The notes beneath the pieces are model-generated. The model ran no database searches, was not told where the DNA came from, and worked only from the letters and a program-made list of their open reading frames with translations. Shown here piece by piece: positions 45,701 to 55,265 of a stretch of 64,000 bases of DNA. The stretch lies in the NCBI GenBank assembly GCA_036873135.1, contig JAPTYO010000002.1:49284204-49348203 (forward strand). The letters run 5' to 3'. The stretch's first letter is position 1; the number at the start of each line of letters is the position of its first letter. The position numbers and the translations under genes were made by a program. Origin of the DNA: Clarkia xantiana subsp. parviflora (taxonomy: Eukaryota; Streptophyta; Magnoliopsida; Myrtales; Onagraceae).

Positions 45701-48387
45701 CAGTCCTTCGGGCAAGCCTTGTTTAAGTCGCGGAAGTCGACACACATCCGCCACTTCCCGTTGCTCTTCCTCACCAGCACTGGGTTGGCTACCCAAGTCT
45801 GGAATCGGATCTCCCTAATGAACCCAGCGTCGAGCAATCTGCCAACCTCCTGCTGGATTGCAATCCTCTTGTCTGTTCCCATCGGACGTCTCTTCTGTGC
45901 GATCGGCTTGATTGTGGGGTCGATATTCAATTCATGCTCGATCACGTCCCGACTGATTCCTGGCATATCACTCGGAGACCAGGCAAATAACTCCTTGAAT
46001 TCCTTCAATAGGGCGATCAACTCCTGAGCTTTTTCCTCGGGTAGGGCGGATCCGATCTTTACCCTCCTCTCGGGTCCATCTATCTCGACTTCTTTTAGGT
46101 CCTCCATGGGGGCGGGACGCCCAAACTCCTCTCGAGGATCAGTGTCTGTTTGGAGAACCGACATAGCCTCCTTCCTTGATCTTCTCGTGGCGTTGACATA
46201 GCATCGTCTCGACGCCACCTGGTCGCCTTTCACTTCGCCGACCCCATTCTCAGTCGGGAACTTCAGTTTCTGATGGACAGTCGAGGCTACTGCCATCAGT
46301 GGGTTGATAGTGGTTCTTCCAATGATCGCATTGTACGTCCCTGTGGATTCGACCACCACGAACTCCACATCTCTCTTCTCCATCTTCCAGCCACTGCCGA
46401 ACCACACAGGCAGCGTGATAACCCCCAATGGATAAGAGGTTGTGCCGCAAAATCCTACCATCGGGAAGTTAACCTCCCGCAAATCTTTCTTCTTCTTCCC
46501 CATCTGCTCCAGGGCGTCGGAGAAGAGGATGTCGGAAGACCTTCCTCCGTCAATGAGGATCCTCTTCACTTCGAATCCTCCTACATCCAGTGTTACTACT
46601 AGGGCATCCTCGTGGGGGGTCTCTACTCCCTCCAGATCCTTCGCCGAGAAGGTGATCTCCATCTCCTCCTTCGGGGTCCACGACCGTGACCTTTTTCCCA
46701 AAACCACTGCGACTGGCACTTGGTTGGCATAACGCTCCCGAGAAGACGATGTGTCTCCTCCTGCAGCGAACCCTCCATGGATCACATTAATAATCCTCTT
46801 CTGTCTGGACCCGGATGGGCCCTCCGAAGGCTCTGCGTCGGACCTCCTCTTCCTGGGGGACCTCGATCGAGATTTGGACCTTGACCGAGATCGTGAGCGG
46901 GGCTTGCAGCGCGAGTCTCCCACGAACTCCTTCAGCTTACCCCTCTGGATAAGCTTCTCTATTTCCTTCTTCAGCTCCCGACACTGGTCAGTGTCGTGAC
47001 CGGAGGCCCGATGGAATCGGCAGTAACGGTCGGTGCGGGAGCCCAACTTTTCTCCTTCCTTCTTCTTGGGGAAACGAGCGAGGCCTTGCTTCTCCATTAC
47101 CGCCAAGACCTCTTTCAAAGGCCTGTTGAGGGGGGTAAACTCCTCCCTCTGATTGTCCCTCTTGGTCGGACGCCTATCCTCCCTCCGATCGGAGCGTCCA
47201 CGACTCCGACTACCCTCGGAGCTATCCTTCCTGTGTCGGTTGTCCAATGGTTTGAACAACTGCTTTCCTTCATGCCCCTTAGGAGGAGCCAATTCTCCGG
47301 CAGCGATCTTCGACTCTTGGACGTCGATTTGCTGTTTTACTCTCGCCTGGAGCGCCTCCATGTTCCAGACTTTTTTGGCCGCGACACTGTGAAGTAAGTC
47401 GGAGCCGTAGGGGGGATTGAGGTTTTTTATGAAGGTGCGGATGGCCTCGCCCTCCGATATCTCCTCATCTAGCTCGGTCATACCAGCAGTATAACGCTGG
47501 TAGTATTGGGCCAGCGATTCGTCAGGCCTCTGGACCACCTCATGCAGGGTCCGAACACTCTTCAGCAGCCGTCGACGCCCTTGGTACTGGGCGATGAATC
47601 GCTGATGCATATCCTTCCAACAGGTTATACATCCAGTGGGCAGACTGTAGAACCACGTCATCGCCTTCTCTCCCAAGGTGCTCGGGAACAACGCACAGAT
47701 AACATCCTCATCAGGGGTCCTGCCCATGCACGCTGTCAGGTGCTTCTGCACGTGGCGAACCGGGTCCGCGACCCCGTCGTACTCGTCTATCTTCGGGATA
47801 CCCAGGCCTGGAGGGGCCAAGGTATGGATCAATCTGGGAACGAAAGGATGGGTCTCCTGACTCCCCAATTCCGACATCATGGGCTTCTGATCTCCCATGC
47901 AGATACCCACAATCTTTACTACCTGGTCGGCAGTGAGGGGACCATTCAAGGGGATAGTCCTTTGTTGTACGGGCCCTGGTCCATCGACCACAAAATTCTC
48001 CGTTGGTGCTGGATTGGGGGGCATGGGCTGTTCCCTCAACGGAGGGGGTGGAGGCAGGTTATCGTCCATCTGCCTTCTGGGAGCATCTCGCCGCGGAGGG
48101 AGCGGCGGTAGATCGGCCTGCCTTCTAGCAGCTTCTCTTCGGTCTAGGAGGGCCTCCATGGCCTCCATGAATAGGGGCATGGCCTCTGCCACTACCCTGG
48201 CCAGCTCCGGATTCTGGGAAGGTGTCTCGTTCCTGGATCCACCAGGGGGGTTGTTCCTTCGCGCGGTATCGTCTCGGCGAGTGCTGTCACCATCGTCTCT
48301 CAGATCCTGATGCTGGGTAGCGTCCTCAGGGGGATTGCTGGTGGCCGGCACTTGCTTGCCTGAACGCTGCGATCTGTTGCCAGCCAT
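42790..48387 (-). CDS. Element F gag-pol polyprotein, 1865 aa, intact
   Basis: One uninterrupted frame from ATG (48387) to TGA (42790-42792). Domains by approximate residue: Pro/Arg-rich N-terminus 1-190; gag capsid 195-340 (T-W-F-Y-S-L near 244); zinc knuckle C-R-F-H-R-A-S-G-H-D-T-D-Q-C near 455; an Arg/Ser stretch 495-515; protease with I-D-G-G-R-S near 611; RT 790-1090 with Y-V-D-D near 981; degenerate RNase H 1100-1240; archaeal-like RNase H with Y-T-D-G-S-S near 1281; integrase zinc region 1509-1550; core with S-D-N-G-P-P near 1637; C-terminal G-P-Y-K-I-V ending near 1865. No chromodomain is seen. Gag and pol share one frame with no stop between them. All catalytic motifs seem present, with DGG in the protease as is usual in this group. 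Confidence 0.95.
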   Translation of the reverse strand: MAGNRSQRSGKQVPATSNPPEDATQHQDLRDDGDSTRRDDTARRNNPPGGSRNETPSQNPELARVVAEAMPLFMEAMEALLDRREAARRQADLPPLPPRRDAPRRQMDDNLPPPPPLREQPMPPNPAPTENFVVDGPGPVQQRTIPLNGPLTADQVVKIVGICMGDQKPMMSELGSQETHPFVPRLIHTLAPPGLGIPKIDEYDGVADPVRHVQKHLTACMGRTPDEDVICALFPSTLGEKAMTWFYSLPTGCITCWKDMHQRFIAQYQGRRRLLKSVRTLHEVVQRPDESLAQYYQRYTAGMTELDEEISEGEAIRTFIKNLNPPYGSDLLHSVAAKKVWNMEALQARVKQQIDVQESKIAAGELAPPKGHEGKQLFKPLDNRHRKDSSEGSRSRGRSDRREDRRPTKRDNQREEFTPLNRPLKEVLAVMEKQGLARFPKKKEGEKLGSRTDRYCRFHRASGHDTDQCRELKKEIEKLIQRGKLKEFVGDSRCKPRSRSRSRSKSRSRSPRKRRSDAEPSEGPSGSRQKRIINVIHGGFAAGGDTSSSRERYANQVPVAVVLGKRSRSWTPKEEMEITFSAKDLEGVETPHEDALVVTLDVGGFEVKRILIDGGRSSDILFSDALEQMGKKKKDLREVNFPMVGFCGTTSYPLGVITLPVWFGSGWKMEKRDVEFVVVESTGTYNAIIGRTTINPLMAVASTVHQKLKFPTENGVGEVKGDQVASRRCYVNATRRSRKEAMSVLQTDTDPREEFGRPAPMEDLKEVEIDGPERRVKIGSALPEEKAQELIALLKEFKELFAWSPSDMPGISRDVIEHELNIDPTIKPIAQKRRPMGTDKRIAIQQEVGRLLDAGFIREIRFQTWVANPVLVRKSNGKWRMCVDFRDLNKACPKDCYPLPRIDQLVDATSGHELLSFMDAYSGYNQIKMAKKDAPHTAFYADSEVFQYDVMPFGLVNAGATYQRMVNKLFGDMIGSTMEAYVDDMLVKSRRASDHVGNLAMAFERMKLHQVRLNPAKCAFGVHSGKFLGFMVSQRGIEVNPEKLRAIEEMQSPTNHREVQVLNGRLASMNRFLSKASDRSMPFFSVLRANRQFKWTAECEEAFQALKQHLRDLPPLAKPTPGEPLYLYLAISSFAISSVLVKAVEGNQIPVYYVSKAFAKSEMNYPPIEKYLFALIITARKLRPYFHAHEITVLTDQPLKHFLNRPDASGRLVKWAVELSEFRIHFAPRTAIKGQALADFIVESTIPDPEATETVEGATGNTEEAPTAGQSEQPNKENTWELYTDGSSSSDGSGAGFVLIPPGGAEPLRYALALTFRATNNEAEYEALITGLKIAKGTGIKHLKVKCDASLIVNQVRGQYGAKNPVMKKYLQEARTLKESFKSFDIEAIPREENVEADALSKYALGAPLEESRKVHFLEKVILSTTDPSEVCAIGTGAEEESTWMTPIIVYLTTGALPEDKVAAERLRRMSINYAMVDNQLYKKGLLSTPFLKCVAEPDTTRILRELHEGVAACHEGARSILRKALNLGYYWPTMNKEATALVRSCDACQRYASNITAPAADLMPIGSAWPFAQWGIDLVGPLPKAKSQCTHLLVAIDYFSKWIEAKPLAKTTAGHIIKFLQTRILSRYGVPKVIISDNGPPFNGAQLERFLDEFGIEHRTASVHHAQTNGQVEAANKIVMEGLKKRVYALDGKWLDELENVLWAVRTTPKRSTGETPFALVYGTEAVAPVEIAVASHRTSSYEPSTSPGRARIGPLTNDETRRLELSLLEEKRLEADIAQARMRLATARYYNRKVKSRQFYAGELVLRRNEFALQDRINKMSPKWEGPYKIVGMPAPNAYKLEDLDGKVLRNTFSGEHLKKCHV

Positions 48388-48442
48388 GGAATGGAATCAG
48401 AGGGAAGCAAACTTACTTTTGGCTTTTTGTTGCGTTCCCACA

Positions 48443-48453
48443 GACGGCGCCAA
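48443..48453 (-). other. Primer binding site of element F
   Basis: On the minus strand, TTGGCGCCGTCTG directly follows the 5' LTR. Confidence 0.85.
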
Positions 48454-49104
48454 TGTTGGATCACGGCGGGAACTCCGGTTACGGTGACGGATTCCTTAGC
48501 TCCTCGCAATCCTGCAGAAGGGGAATAGAGGGCGGCGGCCCAGAATCCCTCTCCGATGCTTAACGTAAGTACGGTGGTCAACAGATCAAGCAAGCAGTAT
48601 TTTTGCGTATGTCAAAAACGTAACCCTAATCTGGAATAACTTCCCTCCTTTTATAGAGGAAAGGCTATCCCAGTTACCTGATTAGGCGGTTGGATTGTGA
48701 TCCACTATCCCACATATCTCGCCGTATATCTTGCCACGTATCTTGTACAGTTATTCGTATCCCACATATCTCGCCCATTATACCACTACTGTGATCATGG
48801 CGAGATTTCCGGGATTGTGCTCTTACTGGCGAGTCTCGATCATTATCGGAGACTCCCAGGTTGCATCGTTGAGGATTCGGTGTCGGGGAGTGGTATCAAC
48901 TCTCATATCGGGACCGACTACGTCCAGGTCCGATATCTTCGGGGCTCTCCCCTGTCGGAGCCATACTTACTCGGGGCTATTCAATGTCGGGACCTCCTTC
49001 CGTCGGAGCCCTTAGCCTTCCAGCAGCCCAGCTCCTAGCCCAACGGGCCTAATCGCCGTTTGCCAATCGTTTAGGGGCCTAACGGCCTTCGCCGGGGCCC
49101 ATCA
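48454..49104 (-). repeat. 5' LTR of element F
   Basis: 651 bp, one difference from the 3' LTR. The minus-strand TATA box lies opposite 48649-48655. It drives the gag-pol transcript. Confidence 0.95.
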
Positions 49105-49109
49105 CTAGC

Positions 49110-49506
49110 CAGGCAGCCACCACCCACCTTCGATCGACTCAGCCATCCAGCCATGTTCCGTCCGACCCAACTAAGCCGTTTGACTTCGACCTTGCCTCGC
49201 TCCATCTCTACTTCGTCACACCAACCTGCTTTGTTGCCACGCTCTGTCTGCTCTCCAACACTGTTGGATTATTTGGTTAAATCAAGTGAACAGAGCACCG
49301 AAATGGCGTAATTAAAAAAAAAATTATTCGTAACAGAACCCCAAAACTCGAATTTTTATCGTAGATCGATTTTATACCTAGATGTTTAATTCGTTATTCG
49401 CTTGGGTATTTTAGGATTCTAGTTAGCCTTAATTAACTAGTGGCGACTCTATTCAAAATTAACGTTTTCAAAATGTAAATCGCTTAGGTTAGATTTAGGT
49501 ATGACA
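49110..49506 (+). repeat. 3' LTR of element E, right part
   Basis: Continues from 38125 after F and its second CTAGC (49105-49109). It ends ATGACA at 49506. It lacks the stretch found at 32291-33055 of the 5' LTR. Confidence 0.9.
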
Positions 49507-51007
49507 ACTTCCATGGAACTTTAGCTTTTGGCATGAAAGGGATTGTCGTTGTCTTATCGGAACTGCATTTCACATCATGCGTAAGTCTTCTACTCTTAGA
49601 GTTTCTGTTACTATTTTTCCGAATCTTTATTGATCGTCGGAGCCTGAAGAGGGTTGGGAGACCTCTAATAATTCTGATTCGGATGTAGGATGTTACCCCT
49701 TGTGCCGAACGTGTTTCTTAGCGCGCGCGTCACGTTGCGTTGCGCTTGCTGCAACCATACTTATTTTCTGTAAGAGAGATTTTAATCATCATGTTGGTGC
49801 GTCAACGCGCGCGAGCCCTGCGTTGTGCCTATAGTAGTTACATTTGGAATTAAGAAACGAGGTGTTACGCCTCATGGTGACGCGTCATCACGTGTGCACA
49901 TTGCGCTATGCCCGTAGTATGTACACTTGAATTCTAGGTGCGAGGTGTTAAACCTCATATTGGTATGTTGACATTCCTGAGCGTCGCACTGCCCCCGTAG
50001 TGGGCACGCCTTGCGTATGTTATCATTGCGCGTCGGTCCGTGTGGAGGGACTTGTTGATGCAGTTCTTACTCGAGTTTATCCTTTTTTTGCGGAGGATCA
50101 TGAACGAGTCTTCCTTACGTGACTCCAATTTATCAGTCTTTGAACGAGTTGGAATATACCGTGACTTTCTTGTGACATTGAGTAGCTTGCCACGGTTCTC
50201 CATTTTATTGTTGATTTCGTGGAATGGAGAGGCTGCTTTTATAATGAGGATGTCTCTTACTTAGTCTCGTCCATGAAAGTTGTAGTATAGGCGCGGGCCT
50301 TTGATAAGAATTTGAAGGGTATTGGCTTTCCCTCCTTCTTGGACCTCTTTTTAAGGTTGGGTGTAGCTTCTTGATATTTATGATCACGATAGAATTTTCA
50401 CGATATATGGACATGGAAGTCAATTAGCGATGTGTGGATATGATAACCATTTTGAGATGTATGGGCGTGAAAGTCCCCTTGTGATTTATGGACTAGATAG
50501 CCATGTTGCGGTAGGTGGACGTGATAGCCACTTTTTGATTTGTATACGTGGTAGCCCTCTTGAGATGTGTGGGCATAATGGTCAATTGGCGGTTTGCTGG
50601 ACATGATATTCGCTTCGAGAGGCGTAGTCATAATAGCCACTTACCGATGCGTTGTCATGATAGCTACTTTTCAATGTATGAACGTGATAAAAAATTTGCG
50701 ATTTGGAGTTGTGCTTTCATACTCCATTCATGTTTTCAAACCTGTCATGTAATTTTTGATATTATAATATGTTATATTAGTGGTGTTTCATACCTTTGTT
50801 GTTATGTTTGCCCTTTGATTTAGGCTATGCTTTTGAGGTTATGCCCTCGTAGCTTGTTTGGTTGAGTGTCGCGTCCATCCTGTATTTGGGATATTCACCC
50901 TTGTTGTCAATTCGGTTTTGGGCCGATCTTGTGATGTGAGAGTTCCTTGGATTGTTGATGTTTTTCGGATAGAGTATAAGCAATGATCACGATTTGCGAG
51001 ATAATTG
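49507..51007. other. Unassigned sequence between elements E and H
   Basis: This is the DNA into which E and H were inserted, or the remains of a further element. No domain is recognised. At 49710-50040 there are three degenerate copies of a 90-100 bp stretch rich in gcgcgc, each with cccgtagt or ctatagtagt and a gaggtgttac-like part. At 50395-50690 there is a minisatellite. Short frames such as minus 50398-50640 only reflect the repeat. Confidence 0.6.
50395..50690. repeat. Degenerate minisatellite of about 33-36 bp
   Basis: About eight diverged copies around a core like ggacgtgatagccactttgc. On the minus strand it reads as a repeated H-V-H-x-S-Q-x-G-Y peptide, which I take as chance. Confidence 0.7.
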
Positions 51008-51597
51008 TGTTAGCATTTGGACAATTGGCCGCTGTAGTTGAGACCCATTAATAATTCCATGTACCTAAGTAATTTGGTAAAGTCACATTAGGGATTTTGG
51101 GCTAGGCCTAAAATCCCAATTGATATGGGAGGCCCAAATATTCGGCTTCCCTATAGCATGCCCGGCCGAATATTGCTAGAGGGATAAAGTGGACTTTTAT
51201 CCACTTTACTCCTCTTATAATAGGGACCTAAGGTTGGGTTTTCATAATGCTAATTCTCTCTTCCTAAGTGGTGAGATTAAAAAGAAAACCCTCCTCCCTA
51301 ATATTAGCTAGGCCGAACTACAACACCACCAAGGAGGTGCCGAATTGCTTCGAGCAATTTACTTCAAGAGATCCATCCCGCGAAGAATCGAATGAGGCTT
51401 TGTTGTGAGGCATAATCCGCGTAGGGTTTCTCTAACAGGAACCTCTACGGGAACCGTCCAGCGGATCGAGAACTCCCCTCAACGGTACTGGGCTACAAGA
51501 AACATTGTAGGTATGTGCACCTTATTCCGCTGTGTATTAGTTACCATGCACGTATCTAGGGTTTTGTTTCCGTAGTATTAATCCCCTAAATCCAACA
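51008..51597 (+). repeat. 5' LTR of Copia element H
   Basis: 590 bp, TGTTAGCATTTGG ... AAATCCAACA, followed one base later by a Met-tRNA-type primer site. Its sequence is related to the LTR of element G (shared ttggtaaagtcacattaggg-like part, ggcccaaatattcggc, taaagtggacttttatccac). Confidence 0.9.
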
Positions 51598-51598
51598 G

Positions 51599-51610
51599 TG
51601 GTATCAGAGC
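51599..51610 (+). other. Primer binding site of element H
   Basis: TGGTATCAGAGC, the standard plant initiator Met-tRNA primer site of Copia elements. Confidence 0.95.
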
Positions 51611-51647
51611 CTGTGTTAGGGAGTTCGTATTTTTGATAAAGTTGGTG

Positions 51648-52245
51648 TGTTAGAATACTGGGAGTAATCACTACGGAAACTTAAATATGGTATGTGCTAG
51701 TAATATCAATTACGCAGCGGAAAGTTTACACATACCTCAAGAGTAACCGTAGTCCAAGATCCTTGCTCAAGGGAGCTCGCGATCCTCCGGTCGGAATCCG
51801 TAGAGGTTCTTGTTAGAGAAGCCCTACGTGGTGCAGCTCTACAGCAAAGCCTCTGATCGATTCTTGGCACGGGGACAGATCTCTGAAGAGTTTGCTCGAA
51901 AGCAATTTGGCACACCCTAGGTGTTATATGTTTCGGCCGAACCTTGTGGTGTGGGAGGAGGGTTTTTCTCTCTAAAACACTCTTGTGAGGGAATTATGAT
52001 TAACCCTAAAATTTCCCTGACACCTCTTATTTATAGGAGGAGTAAAGTGGAAAAAAGTCAACTTTACCCCACCATAAATATTCGGCCGACCTATGTATTT
52101 GGGGAGGCCCAATTTTGGGCCTCCCATGTCAATTGAGATTTGGGTCTAGCCTAATTACCCTAATATGACATTTACCCAAGTTCATTAGGTAAACTATACA
52201 TATTATGGACTACAAATTACGGCGCACCATCACCATATGCTTACA
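51648..52245 (-). repeat. 3' LTR of element G
   Basis: 598 bp; on the minus strand TGTAAGCATATGG ... GTATTCTAACA. The minus-strand polypurine tract (GGCGAGTGGGAGC) lies opposite 52246-52258. Left target duplication TGGTG at 51643-51647. Confidence 0.92.
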
Positions 52246-53590
52246 GCTCCCACTCGCCGAAATGGGAGGGTGCCTGTTAATGTATTGTTGTCCAAATCTG
52301 CATCAAAATTTCTCCCCTTCGATCTACTCCATGCTTCTGAATAGTTCATACGAGGGTTGTCGTGCAACCGGCGGATACAACGGGCATCGTGCTACTCATC
52401 TGTTAGGAGTATTGTAGCGCCCGCGGAACGTTGATTTCCTTTTCTCTAATCAACCTGTTATAAACAACATTTATATATTGTACCGCGCTATATCCTAGGT
52501 CAACTGATAATTCTCCATTTGCCTAGTTTCCACATAGGAACACTTCTCCAAGGCATCCGTACAAGTATTCACAACCTTCAACTAATATCCGGCTGGTGGC
52601 CACCTAGTGAATACAAGAATCGGTGAATTACAGGTGAACTTGACCATCCCCATCGCTCATACCCTTAGTCAAACCCAACCGGTTTCCAAGACGTGGTCAC
52701 TGGGCCTTTTTGTTCAGCACTATGCTCGTACGTCGGGAAGTGAGCATTGAGCTTGACCTTAGGTATGAGTTATGAGTCCATGAGGATACTTCGGGTGCTT
52801 CTTCATAAGGCTCCCGGGATCAATCACACGCTCGAGGTGAAGAAGTTTGCGCCTGCCAAAATCATGAGGATTCCTTCCTAGCACAACTGAACTGTGACCC
52901 CGTGGTCAGACGTGGCACGCGTAGTATGAAGCACGCGTTGATAGCATACCGGAACGTTTTGGGTTGACAGAAAGGGATATGTCAATCATGCTATCACAGA
53001 TTCTCATCTGGCCCAGAATGTGGTTAAATGACGAACGAAGTTCATCACGGCGATATGTGAAACGAAGATCACGTCGAGTTACTTCGAAACTAGATAATCG
53101 TCTCGCTTAATCAGGTTTATCCTCTTGACTCTTAGCCAGTCTTGTTTGGTGGAAGCCTCCCTCCACCACAAGATGACCGTACCTGTGTGACTAGGTAAGA
53201 CCCACATTCAACATAGTTTGGCAGAGGATTGCATCCTCCTACGACTTAGTTTATAGAATGTAAATCTGATATAATCAAAACATTATGACGTCGATTGATC
53301 ATAAACTCGGTTGCAACTCTTTCGCTTACAAAATGTAACTTTCTAATATCAAAATGTTATCACAGATACATGCCATTTCTAAACCCTACGCAATCCAAGC
53401 AGTTTTACATGCTTTTCGAATATCTCCCTGCTTAGTGGCTTGGTTAATGGGTCAACAATCATATTATCAGTGGACAAGTATTCCATAGTGATTATATTGT
53501 CTTCAACCATAGATTTAGCATAAAAATATTTCACATCAATGTGTTTAGTCCTACTATGGTACTTCGGATTCTTAACTGCCGCAACGGCTG
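52246..53590 (-). other. Element G 3' untranslated region
   Basis: 1.3 kb between the RNase H end and the 3' LTR. No coding sequence or clear repeat is seen apart from the polypurine tract next to the LTR. This is long for a Copia 3' region. Confidence 0.6.
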
Positions 53591-53591
53591 C

Positions 53592-53978
53592 CTAACTGTC
53601 AGAGAACACCCTCGCAGGTTTACTCTCGTTGTCACCATTAAGCAGCGCAATAAGAAGCCTTTTCAGCCAGACTGCTTCCTGTGCATTCTTAGAGAGAGCT
53701 ACGAATTCCGATCCCATCGTTGACAGCGCGACACAGGTTTGCTTCTTGCTCGTCCATGAAATGACGGCTTTAGCAAGGAGGAACACTCCCCCTGTGGTGG
53801 ACTTACGATCATCCGGATCGCCACCATAGTCGGCGTCACTGTAACCGGTCAATTCTAACTTCCCGCCCTCATAGCACATAGCATAGTCGGCAGTACCTTC
53901 CAGATAACGAATTATTCGTTTTACAGCCTTTAAATGTTGATAGCCAGGATCTGATTGGAAACGTGCTACCAGGCCCAC
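53592..53978 (-). pseudogene. Element G RNase H
   Basis: Copia RNase H with Y-S-D-A-D-Y-G-G, R-K-S-T-T-G and S-E-F-V-A-L-S. It is the C-terminal domain of the Copia polyprotein; its role is to remove RNA from the RNA/DNA hybrid. It is open over the domain and ends at a stop just after F-S-D-S, where relatives continue for about 40 residues. Confidence 0.88.
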
Positions 53979-54800
53979 GACATAACAGATATCCGGACGG
54001 GTGCATTACATGGCATACATCAAACTACCAACCATGCTTAAATATTCTGCACCCTTCATCTGTTCGCGCTCTGCCAGGTTCTTGGGGCCGTCACGTTTTG
54101 ACAGTGCGCACCCAAATATCACCGGCATATCCACGGGTTTGGCATCCTGTAATTTGAACCTTTTTAACAGCTTGTTGATATAAGCTTCTTGAGACAGACA
54201 CAGTTTCCGGGTAGCCCAATCTCTAGCAATTTTAATGCCTAAGATATAAGTTGCTCTCCCATGTCTTTCATCTCAAATACAGATGCTAACCAGGACTTTA
54301 ACTTATTCATCAAACTCCTGTCGTTTGCAGCAATGAGTATGTCGTTCACGTATAAGGTTAAGATGACATACTTGGACCCTAAGGTCTTATCATACACGCA
54401 CGGATCCTCTTGAAGATTCACGAATCCGTTTCCTACGATTTCCTCGTGGAATCTGCGGTACCATTGCCGAGACGACTGTTTAAGACCGTAGATGGACCTT
54501 TGGAGTTTACAAACTTTACGTTTGTTACCAGGAGTAATGAAACCCTCCGGTTGGTCCATGTAGATCTCTTCCTCCAGGTTTCCGTGGAGGAATGCGGTCC
54601 TAACATCCATTTAGGGCAGCTCGGGATCGAGACTTGCGACCAGGACCATTAATGGCCCTAACCGTGGTTTTACGCACAGTCAGTGAGTTTCTCTTATCAA
54701 AGTTCACTACGTGAATTGGGTAAGTCCTTCCGCAATAATTCGGGTTGTTCGACCTTTTTCCATTAGTGGTGAGCCTTACTTTAGGGCTCACCTTATCCTT
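53979..54800 (-). pseudogene. Element G reverse transcriptase, C-terminal part
   Basis: Palm and thumb include T-A-F-L-H-G-N-L, Y-G-L-K-Q and the catalytic box at about 54345, which reads Y-V-N-D in place of Y-V-D-D. The N-terminal fingers are mostly missing. Stops occur at about 54612 (one codon before M-D-V-R-T-A-F), at about 54240 and at about 54008. The Asp-to-Asn change in the active site and the missing part make it inactive. Confidence 0.85.
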
Positions 54801-54935
54801 GCGCTCCTGTGGTTAGCAGGTAAATCAACTATAGACTATAATGGCTTTCATTTAGGCGATCTCTTGCATTTATTAATTTCCTCCATTTCTCCACTTGAGG
54901 TCTTTCCAATGCTTGTCAACAGTTTTTCACCTTAC

Positions 54936-55265
54936 TCAAGAGGATACTTGCCTTTGAATCTCGTCTAGGCATTGCGAGTCCCATTTATTAGTCTGATCTT
55001 TTCTCCCACTCGAAATAATGCTTCTTATCGTAGCATCATTTCTATTGGGAACGATCCTCCCACTCGGAACAATGCTTCTTATCAGAGCATTGTCTCTATT
55101 GGGAACAAGAGCAGTGCTAGGACCTTGACTTGCAACTTTCCTATGACAACCTCCTGGTCTCGGGGTTTTACTTCCGAGATGCATTTCTTGATCACTAGGA
55201 TCTGGAACCAAGTATGGTTGGTTCAGTCCAATGGAAATAATGGGTATTTTAGGTAGTTGTGTCAT
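54936..55265 (-). pseudogene. Element G linker before RT, with internal repeats
   Basis: Low-complexity region that in Copia elements joins integrase and RT. It contains a repeat of about 60 bp (55005-55115; cactcggaacaatgcttctt and tctattgggaac), seen in the protein as V-P-N-R ... I-R-S-I. No catalytic motif. Confidence 0.6.

Larger units (their letters stand above)
38126..49104 (-). mobile_element. Element F: young, complete Tat/Retand-like Gypsy, 11.0 kb
   Basis: Minus-strand element with 651-bp LTRs differing at one position (38299 C versus 48627 T), a perfect target duplication CTAGC, a primer site, a polypurine tract and an uninterrupted gag-pol. Between pol and the 3' LTR it carries a spliced gene on the opposite strand, an arrangement reported for Retand-type Tat elements. 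It is likely autonomous or recently so. The 1/651 difference suggests an age of the order of 0.06 million years, assuming 1.3e-8 changes per site per year. Confidence 0.95.
31772..49506 (+). mobile_element. Element E: coding-free derivative of the Ogre type (interrupted by F)
   Basis: The LTR type (TGTAAACACTC ... ATGACA), the tRNA-Arg-like primer site and 3' untranslated blocks match Ogre element D, but the 4.3 kb interior has no protease, RT or integrase. I infer a large non-autonomous derivative mobilised by Ogre proteins. Its 5' LTR is broken by C (the start is left of the window) and its 3' LTR by F. The piece 31772-31776 (GGTAT) should be C's target duplication, and the same bases occur at the matching place in the intact 3' LTR (37755-37762). 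Confidence 0.85.

Noticed and set aside
42790..48387. Plus-strand ORFs inside the F gag-pol region (for example 47506-48111)
   Set aside because: They overlap the intact gag-pol frame, have no domains and arise from its GC-rich codons.
50398..50640. 80-codon minus-strand ORF with His/Tyr repeats
   Set aside because: Simply the translation of a degenerate minisatellite.
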